A DNA stretch of 64,000 bases. It comes from Rana temporaria. Taxonomy: Eukaryota; Chordata; Amphibia; Anura; Ranidae. Location of the stretch: positions 388,999,849 through 389,063,848 of the forward strand of contig NC_053489.1 in assembly GCF_905171775.1 (NCBI RefSeq), given 5' to 3'. The position numbers were made by a program, and so were the translations under genes. The notes below the pieces were generated by a model. It was not told where the DNA came from, ran no database searches, and saw only the letters and a list, made by a program, of their open reading frames with translations. Shown here one piece after another: positions 57,504 through 64,000 of this stretch; the stretch's first letter is position 1, and each line of letters starts with the position of its first letter.

Positions 57504-58660
57504 CTGAGCGTGCCTCTCGTCGATCTGGGTGGATCTCATATGATGTCCTGGTTGCGTGATCAGTCAAAAGTTGTGTCCACCGGACACAGCTGATGACTGA
57601 CTGATCAGTGTACTGATCTTGTGACCAATCACAGAAGGTCAAATGACAGTTGTAAACATTGGATGGCTTACTTTCATGCCATCCATTGTGTTGCTAGCTG
57701 TGATTAGTCAGTGATCACATGGTACAGACAGCCAATCTCCGCCCTTCTGTACCATGTGATTTTAGTTCTGACCAATCACAGCTAATCAAAAAAACTGAAT
57801 CTGTTTCAGGCCAGGTTCACACTGGTCCAACAAACGCTCCGACATTGGAAGCTCATGACGTGTGAATATCAATGTTTCCCTATGGGAGCGGTCTTAACAA
57901 CTTCCCGCCCAAGGACGTCATATGACATCCTGGACTTTCAGTGGGGATATCTGAATGATGCCTGCAGCTACAGGCATCATTCAGACAGATATCACTGTTT
58001 TCTGCCTGCGATTCTGTGCAGCGGCAGCGATCATAGCGATAGATGGTCCCCAGTCATCTCTTTGGCCATCGGAGGCCCGGGAGCGATGTTATGACGTCAC
58101 GCCCGGGTACCCGCAAGTAAACAAAGCTATTTTCATTGCTTGGCCGTTTTTGTGAAATCGGCATCGGCCGATTTTTGTGAAAGAATCGGCCAATTAGCTG
58201 CTAAAGTGTCCGGCCCGCATGGCCGCCTGCCCTGCAGTACTGACCCCACTCCCATGTATCCGATTCCTCCATCTGCACGGCCACCACAGAAGGGACATAG
58301 ATTTCACTGGCATTGCGCCGCCAGCCGTGCCCGCCCCCTCCCTCGGCTTGCTGTATTAGGGACAGGGAGAAACAAACAATCATTGGCTTACAACTGCCGC
58401 CTGACTAATGTAACTCCCCCAGCAGGAATGTCTTCCTTTCCTGCTGAGGCGGAGCCTGCTGGCATTACACCAAGTTCTAAACAATGATTGGCTGATCAGC
58501 TCATCAGCATGCACCTAGCCTATTAGGTGCATGCAGACAGAATTGGATTATGATACCAGCATGTATGGAGGGTAAGTTGCCCAAATTATGTGCTACTGTG
58601 CCCCCCCCTGCAGAATTTATTAAAACTCCTTTTAAAAGGGAAACCTGGCTGAGGCTGGCA
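57504..58660. repeat. Dispersed repeat fragments, no gene
   Basis: gatcacatggtacagacagc and inverse ctgtaccatgtgat (57713-57760) form a hairpin. 57895-58130 begins aacttcccgcccaaggacgt, a common repeat type with atctgaatgatgcctgcagc and its inverse. 58165-58195 has gcatcggccgatttttgtga, which matches the cggcc-rich end at 59680-59795. No ORF of recognisable family. Confidence 0.45.
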
Positions 58661-58794
58661 TTGAGAAAATGGATGAGGATGAATTTGGGTGGAAATTAGA
58701 TACATTGTGGAGATCCTTCTCACAATGTAACTCTCATCCCCACACAGTCATCCTCATCCATCTTCACAATGCAACACAATCATCTTCATCCCCA

Positions 58795-59232
58795 CCCAGC
58801 ACCATCCACCCCACTCCAACGCATCCCCTGCACCATCCATCCCTTTCCACAACACATCCCCACCCACGCCCAGCACCATTCATCCCTCTCCACAACGCAT
58901 TCCCATCCACCCCTCTCCACAACGCATCACCACAATGCATCCCCACCCATGCCCAGCACCATCCATCCCACTCCACAATGCATCCCCACCCACCCCTCTC
59001 CACAATGCATCCCCACCCACGCCCAGCACCATCCATCCCTCTCCACAACACATCCCCACCCACGCCCAGCACCATCCATCCCACTCCACAATGCATCCCC
59101 ACCCACCCCTCTCCACAATGCATCCCCACCCATGCCCAGCACCACCCACCCCTCTCCACAACGCATCTCCTCCCACCCCTCTCCACAACGCATCCCCACC
59201 CACGCCCAGCACCATCCACCCCTCTCCACAAC
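58795..59232. repeat. ~30-45 bp minisatellite
   Basis: Tandem units of ctctccacaacgcatcccca followed by cccacgcccagcaccatccat, with deletions giving short and long versions (about 10-12 copies). Open frames on both strands come from the repeat period, so they are not annotated as genes. Confidence 0.95.
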
Positions 59233-59390
59233 ACATGGCTGTGGAGGAGGCGGGTACAGAGAGAGGTGGCTGTAGAGGAGTGGGTACAGAGAGGTAGCTT
59301 TACAGCCACCTCTGTACCCCCCTCACCCACAACCACCTCTCTGTACCCCCCTCCTCCACAACCACCTCTCTGTACCCCCCTCCTTAAAAT
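59233..59390. repeat. Short inverted and direct repeats
   Basis: ggtacagagagaggtggctg (59254) is followed by its inverse cagccacctctgtacccc (59305) and then by tandem copies of accacctctctgtacccccc. It looks like a hairpin plus a 35-bp tandem repeat. Confidence 0.7.
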
Positions 59391-59424
59391 GACTAAGATT
59401 GTATTATTTTTCTTTTTTAATAAT

Positions 59425-59640
59425 TATGAGGTGGCACTGATGGTCTGCACTGGTGGCCACTAATGAGGTGGCACTGATGGACACTAATGGGCTGAACTGG
59501 TACGCACTGATGAGGGGTGAACTGACAGGCTGAACTGGTGGACACTAATGAGGTGGCACTGATGGACACTGATAGGCTACACTGGTGAGCTGCATTGGTG
59601 GGCACTGATGCACACTGATAGGCTGCACTCCACCTCTCCA
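59425..59640. repeat. Degenerate ggtggcactgatgg minisatellite
   Basis: Same repeat type as 9070-9395: gaggtggcactgatggacact units mixed with gggctgaactggtggac. Confidence 0.75.
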
Positions 59641-59679
59641 CCCTAAACAATAACCTCCTCCCCAACCTAGATTTTCTGA

Positions 59680-59797
59680 GATAAAAAAAAAATCGGCCTA
59701 AAATATCGGCCTAAAATATCGGCCATCGGCCGCCCCAATTTTGAAATATCGGCATCGGTATCGGCCAGAGAAAAACCCATATCGGTCGACCTCTACT
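59680..59797. repeat. End of a cggcc-rich DNA element
   Basis: Tandem atcggcctaaaat units, then gatatcggtcgacctcta-like terminus (accc-atatcggtcgacct at about 59775-59795). With 58165-58195 these may be the two ends of one element that encloses the minisatellites. No exact target duplication seen. Confidence 0.4.
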
Positions 59798-60175
59798 TGT
59801 AATCCTTTCTGGTAAATGGTTAATTCAGCCCTACTTGCAGTATTTCTTTACACCTGCCTAAAACTTTTTTTGTACAGGTGTATCAACTATTTTATTTCAA
59901 TTGTGCCTTACAGTATTGTAAAATATGAATAGTTATTTGGCTTTCTAGTAAGAGTGCATAGTATTGGCGGTTTAACTTATGATGTCTAGAAAATGCTTTA
60001 ATTTAATGAGCATTCATAACTGGAGCCTAAAAATTTTGTTTGAGGGAAAGATATTTATCTTTTAGTAAATGGACAGACACGGCCTTCACAAGTCTTGACA
60101 TATGGGTTATGTTCCTGTTCATAGGTGAGGACTAGGCAGAACATGTTGGATATTTAAATACATGTTACTTTAATA
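59798..60175. other. Unique-looking intron DNA
   Basis: AT-rich, with no ORF, repeat or inverted structure that I can support. Confidence 0.5.
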
Positions 60176-61599
60176 TAGTTGAACAGCCCCGCCCAGGGGG
60201 TGGTCCCTCCGGACATAGCCCTCCGCCCAGCAGCATGCAGCCTCGGTTTTTGTTCTGCCTAGCAGAGAAGGACGTGGCTCCTTTTGGGCCCAGCGCCCTG
60301 AAGAATTTTTTTTATTTTCTTTGCGATTCTTCTATCAACTGCCGGCTGGGTGACAGGCTGGATATATAGATCCTTGTAGTCTCCCCAGTCTGGCCATCGA
60401 GCGTGAGCAGACCTTAGCTAAGCGCTGGGTCGGCCGGTGGGCTTTTTGCTCCAGGGTCCACACATGACTGGGCTGTTTTGTTGTCTCACTCACAGTGGAC
60501 CGGGCCGACGGCTACTTCAACGCGGTTGTAGGCCTGTCAGGAATGCGCCAGTGGGTCCTAGAATGGACATGTAAGTGCAGTCCCTCCTGCCTCGGCAGGT
60601 TGCAACAGCTGGGCATTCCTGGTTTTAGGGGGTTCTCCTATCCTCCCTTTTCCTGCTCTGTCACATTTCCCTCTGCTGCTCTACAGAGCTCGCTGCGCCT
60701 GGGGCGGACCTGTAAGGGGGGGGCTCAGTTTTCCCAATAGGAGATTGTGGGGTGTCGGGGCCCATTTTTTTCTGGGGGGGTGCTTTGCCTCAGGGAAGTC
60801 CCTACCTCGGCCTTCTCATTCACATCTCAGCGTTTCGCCGCCATTTTGGCGGCACCATTTTTAGCATGCCTGCTGATTCCATTGAATTTCCCATTGGTGG
60901 CCATTTTGTTGTGGCTGCACTGTGGCGCAGGTTGTTGTTGCGGGCGGCCATTTTCTTGTGGTCACGCCCTTTTCTCTGAGGCGTCTAGTGGTCATTTTGT
61001 TTGGGCTTTGGCCTGTAGTGTTGGCTTCCTGAATGGCACGCAGCACAAATCTCCTCGTGGATTTTTCCCCACAGCTTTTCTTCACAACACACGCTGTGTA
61101 CAGAGGGCGGGTAGCGACGCTGAGCAGTCTCTTGCTGGGTTGGTGAGTCCCCTGTGTAAACCCCCCCCCCCCCCCGGTCAGTGCAGCAAGGAGGGTGGAC
61201 TTTTCAAGTCTTGAATAGGTCCCTGAGAGCTGTCTGTGGTATTATGGAGTCAGTATCTGGCCCTTCTTCCCCAAACATGCCAGAGGTGACAACTGGTGCC
61301 CCTTCTCTTGCGCTTCCCATGGACACTTTGTCGGCAGTCCTGGAATAATTTGTTGCCAGGGTAGTAAGGGGGGGTAAAAAGCCACCCCCCCCCCATCTCC
61401 TGGGGAATGCTCGGACCTGTGCCTGGCTGCGGCACAGGACCCTGGTTCTGGGTTGTCGGAGGATGTGGGCCAGGACCTTCCTTTTGAGGAAGACCCCCCC
61501 CCCTCGCCCGGGTCAGTGCAGGACTGGGCATTTGTTAGTGCGCTTCTCAATGCTGTGAGGGACTTCCTTAAGCTGGATGGTGTAGCTGAGGGCTCAGTC

Positions 61600-62510
61600 T
61601 CTTTTGGGTCGCACTAGTCGGACCGCTCTGTAAAAGTTTTTCCTTATATATCCTTCTTTGACAAGATCATAGATGAGGAATGGGAAAAGCTGCAGAAGTC
61701 CTTTTGTGGTCCCTCAGCGCCTGGCGGTCCGTTACCCTTTTGAGGACAGCCTTTTAAAAAAAAATGGGCTTCTCCTCCAGTGGTTGACCCCCCCCCCCCC
61801 CCGTTGCTCGGTTAAATAAGGTAACCACTCTCCCTGTAGAACGGACCCCTGCTTTCAAGGACCAAACTGATAGTGACCCGCTCCATGTTTACCATGCTGG
61901 GGTCTGCATTGCGGCCTATTTTGGTCCAGATTTTGCTCCAGACTGTGGAGGAGCATCCGCTCCCTGCTGAGTGTGTAAGACTGGCCGACCAGTTGGTCCC
62001 GGGCCTTTGTATATGTCTGTGATGCTACCCTGGATGCAGCCCCCTTGATATCTAGAGCCTCTGTATCTGCGGTGGTATTGCGCTGCCTGATTTGGCTGAA
62101 ATGCTGGTCCGCTGACCAAGCATCCAAAAAAGCCCTGGCAGATTCACCCTTCAAAGGTGGAAGACTTTTTGGTACCTCGCTGGACGACATTATTAAAGAT
62201 GTCACTTCCCTCAGTCCACCAACGGGAAGGAGCCGCGCCGTAAGCCGGGTCCTTCCTTTCCCACGCAAAAGCAGTATTTTCGTCAGTCAGGGCCCGCGGG
62301 TAGACCCTCCCAGGCTGACAAAGGCTCAGCTGGGGGACAGAAACGTCCCTGGGTGTGTAAGCCGAACAAACCGGCATCCAAACCCGCCACCGCACGAAGT
62401 TTTGCCCCCGCCCGACTCATGGGTGGGGGGACAGCTTTGCAGGTTCACGACTCGGTGGACCTCCCTGCCCCCTGACCGGTGGGTCTGTGAGGTGGTCACT
62501 TTGGGGGAAA
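61600..62510 (+). pseudogene. DIRS gag remnant
   Basis: Short frames reading FFDKIIDEEWEKLQK (about 61658-61702), then RLNKVTTLPVERTPAF (about 61811) and AEMLVR in changing frames. They resemble the helical core of DIRS gag proteins (compare the 14.0-13.5 kb region). Poly-C tracts at 61161-61176 and 61788-61802 and several stops interrupt it. Confidence 0.5.
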
Positions 62511-62639
62511 CCAGATAGTTTCTTATCCCCTGAACAGATTCTTTCCCTCAAATCTCCCTCTCCTTTCGGATCGTCGGTCTCCCCTATTGGGGGTTGTGCA
62601 AGTCTTGCTAAGTTGCGGGGTAATTTTTCCTGTTCCGTG

Positions 62640-63870
62640 GGACGAGAGATTTCAGGGAATTTTATTCGAATCTGTTTGTGGTCCCGAAGGACGGGGTCCG
62701 TCCAATCTTGCACCTCAAAGCGATAAATGCCTTTTTGAGAGTACGGAAGTTCTGCATGGAATCCATTGGTTCGGTGTTGGCTGCGCTCCATCCGGGGGAC
62801 TTTCTGGCGTCCTTGGACATCAAGGACGTGTACTTACATGTCCCAATTTGCGCAGGACACCAGAGGTGTCTGCGTTTTGCAAGCGGCGAAGACCACTATC
62901 AGTTTGTGGCTCTTTCCTTTGGCCTAGCGTCAGCACCAAGGTGCTCGACCTGATTCTAGCTTTGCTGAGACAGCGAGGCATTGCCATCGTTGGCTACTTA
63001 GACGATATTCTTCTGAGAGCAGTTTCTGGCTCAGAATTAGAGGTGGATGTGTCTATAGCCAGCCAGACCCTCAGAGTTCGGTTGGGTGTTAAACATCCAG
63101 AAGTCGTTCCTGATACCGACTCAGCGTTTTGGAATACCCGGGGTTGATTATGGACTCCGGGTTAGGCGAGAGTCTTCCTTCCCTTAGAAAAATTGCAGAC
63201 TCTTCAGTCTGCGGTGAAGCTGTTGGCATCCCGCAAATGGTTGTCTCTCCATTTTTTGCATGCAAGTCCTGGGCCTTATGGTAGCCTCCTTCCAGCGCTA
63301 AACCGTTTGCCCAATTCCACACGAGTATTGCAGAGGGAGATCCTGTCCAAATGGAACAAATCTCCATTGTCTCTGGATCGCCAGATTCAGGTAGGCCGCC
63401 TAGTTGGTCTCTTTGAATTGGTGGCTGAGATCTCCGGCTCTTTGGTCTGCAAAGTAGTTTCTTCCCTTCCAGTGGACGGTGATTACGACGGACGCCAGCC
63501 ACACAGGTTGGCGGAGGGAGTCCAGTCGGCCCAGGGTCGCTGGACTATGGAAGAATCCCATCTGCCGATCAATGTCCTGGAACTTCGGGCGATCAGGCTG
63601 TGCCTGTTCTCATGGTCGACGAGGTTGCAAGGTCGCCCACTCAGGATCTTGTCTGACAACGCCACGGCGGTGGCTTATGTCAACCATCAGGGGGGAACAC
63701 GGAGCTCGGCTGCAACGTCAGAGGTCGCTCACATCTTGCGGTGGGCGGAAAGAAGCGTGCCTGCTCTGTTGGCCGTCTATATTCCAGGCGTAGAAAACTG
63801 GCAGGCGGACTACCTGAGTCGCCAGATGCTGGACCCAGGGGGAATGGTCATTGCATCCGGAGGTGTTTCA
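62640..63870 (+). pseudogene. DIRS reverse transcriptase - RNase H remnant
   Basis: RT: VVPKDGVRPILHLKAINAFL (from about 62677), motif A FLASLDIKDVYLHVPI, FVALSFGLASAP; then after a frameshift near 62940 IVGYLDDILL with the catalytic YLDD at about 62994-63005. RNase H: TTDASHTGW (63483), LELRAIRLCLFS, SDNATAVAYVNHQGGTRS (about 63655), then VENWQADYLSRQ. At least two frameshifts and a degraded stretch at 63130-63470 make it inactive. Confidence 0.85.
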
Positions 63871-64000
63871 ACTCCTTTGCAGGAGGTGGGGCACACCGGA
63901 CGTGGGTATCCTGGCCTCTTGCCTCAACCGCAAGGTGTCGAGGTTCGTGGCCAGGTCCAGAGATCCCAGGGCAGATGCGTTGGACGCATTGGTGGCCCCA

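Larger units (their letters stand above)
60180..64000 (+). mobile_element. Second DIRS-like retrotransposon, decayed, runs off the window
   Basis: Plus-strand element with a GC-rich leader starting near cagccccgcccagggggtgg (60185), gag remnants (about 60495-62510), RT (about 62640-63130) and RNase H (63479-63850). The order and motif types match the DIRS element at 10003-15477, but it is a different subfamily. Recombinase, internal complementary region and 3' terminal repeat would lie beyond 64000, so the left border is approximate. Confidence 0.82.

Noticed and set aside
58669..59463. 264-codon ORF and long antisense ORFs rich in His/Pro or Cys/Gly
   Set aside because: Translation of the minisatellite at 58795-59232 in several frames on both strands.

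Overview
The window looks like vertebrate, almost certainly anuran and probably ranoid frog, nuclear DNA. Intergenic and intronic sequence is built mainly from transposable elements: DIRS and Ngaro tyrosine-recombinase retrotransposons, L1/Tx1-like and L2-like LINEs, a Tc1 element, two hAT-like elements with exact 8-bp target duplications, and many hairpin-rich short DNA elements. This mix is typical of large amphibian genomes. Nothing bacterial is present (no operons, no CRISPR array, no rRNA, no tRNA that I can see). The species call is inference.

The one host gene I recognise is MFSD12. Its first coding exon is on the + strand at 31315-31579 and ends in a good splice donor. No later exon was found, so 31580-64000 is read as part of intron 1 (over 32 kb). 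Two A-rich stretches on the + strand (7258-7632 and 15602-16390) look like decayed exon or retrocopy fragments that I cannot name.

Layout. 1-1030: 5'-truncated L1/Tx1-like LINE (-). 1036-2880: short element carrying a 37-bp minisatellite. 3079-4030: short DNA element with a hammerhead-ribozyme-like motif. 4560-7008: hAT-like element with an internal tandem array and foldbacks. 7020-9880: short repeats. 9881-15599: a short element split by a nearly intact DIRS retrotransposon (10003-15477, -) with inverted terminal repeats, an internal complementary region, gag, RT-RNase H-methylase and tyrosine recombinase. 16391-24519: a four-layer nest (TTAA-site element, containing a hairpin element, containing a full-length L1/Tx1-like LINE of about 6.5 kb). 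24516-27976: run of TTAA-site elements. 28466-30611: second hAT-like element holding a CpG-rich segment and a 1.5-kb minisatellite, ending about 700 bp before the MFSD12 start codon.

Intron part. 31.6-36.5 kb: short elements and a 40-bp minisatellite. 36478-41127: Tc1 element split by a near-complete L2-like LINE. 42.2-43.2 kb: two hairpin elements. About 43.9-49.4 kb: Ngaro-like retrotransposon (-) with gag, RT-RNase H, tyrosine recombinase and an SGNH-hydrolase domain that is interrupted exactly at a TTAA by a short element. 51181-51348: small retroposed element with a ribozyme remnant. 51.9-55.6 kb: decayed L2-like LINE (-). 55876-57487: a 1.37-kb near-perfect palindrome plus flank, bounded by 16-bp direct repeats. 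58.8-59.6 kb: minisatellites. About 60.18 kb to the end: a second, more decayed DIRS element on the + strand that runs off the window.

The genes do not form an operon or pathway. The retrotransposon ORFs act within each element (gag particle, RT copying, YR or endonuclease integration); MFSD12 is the only resident gene and may be influenced by the elements at its 5' flank and in its first intron.
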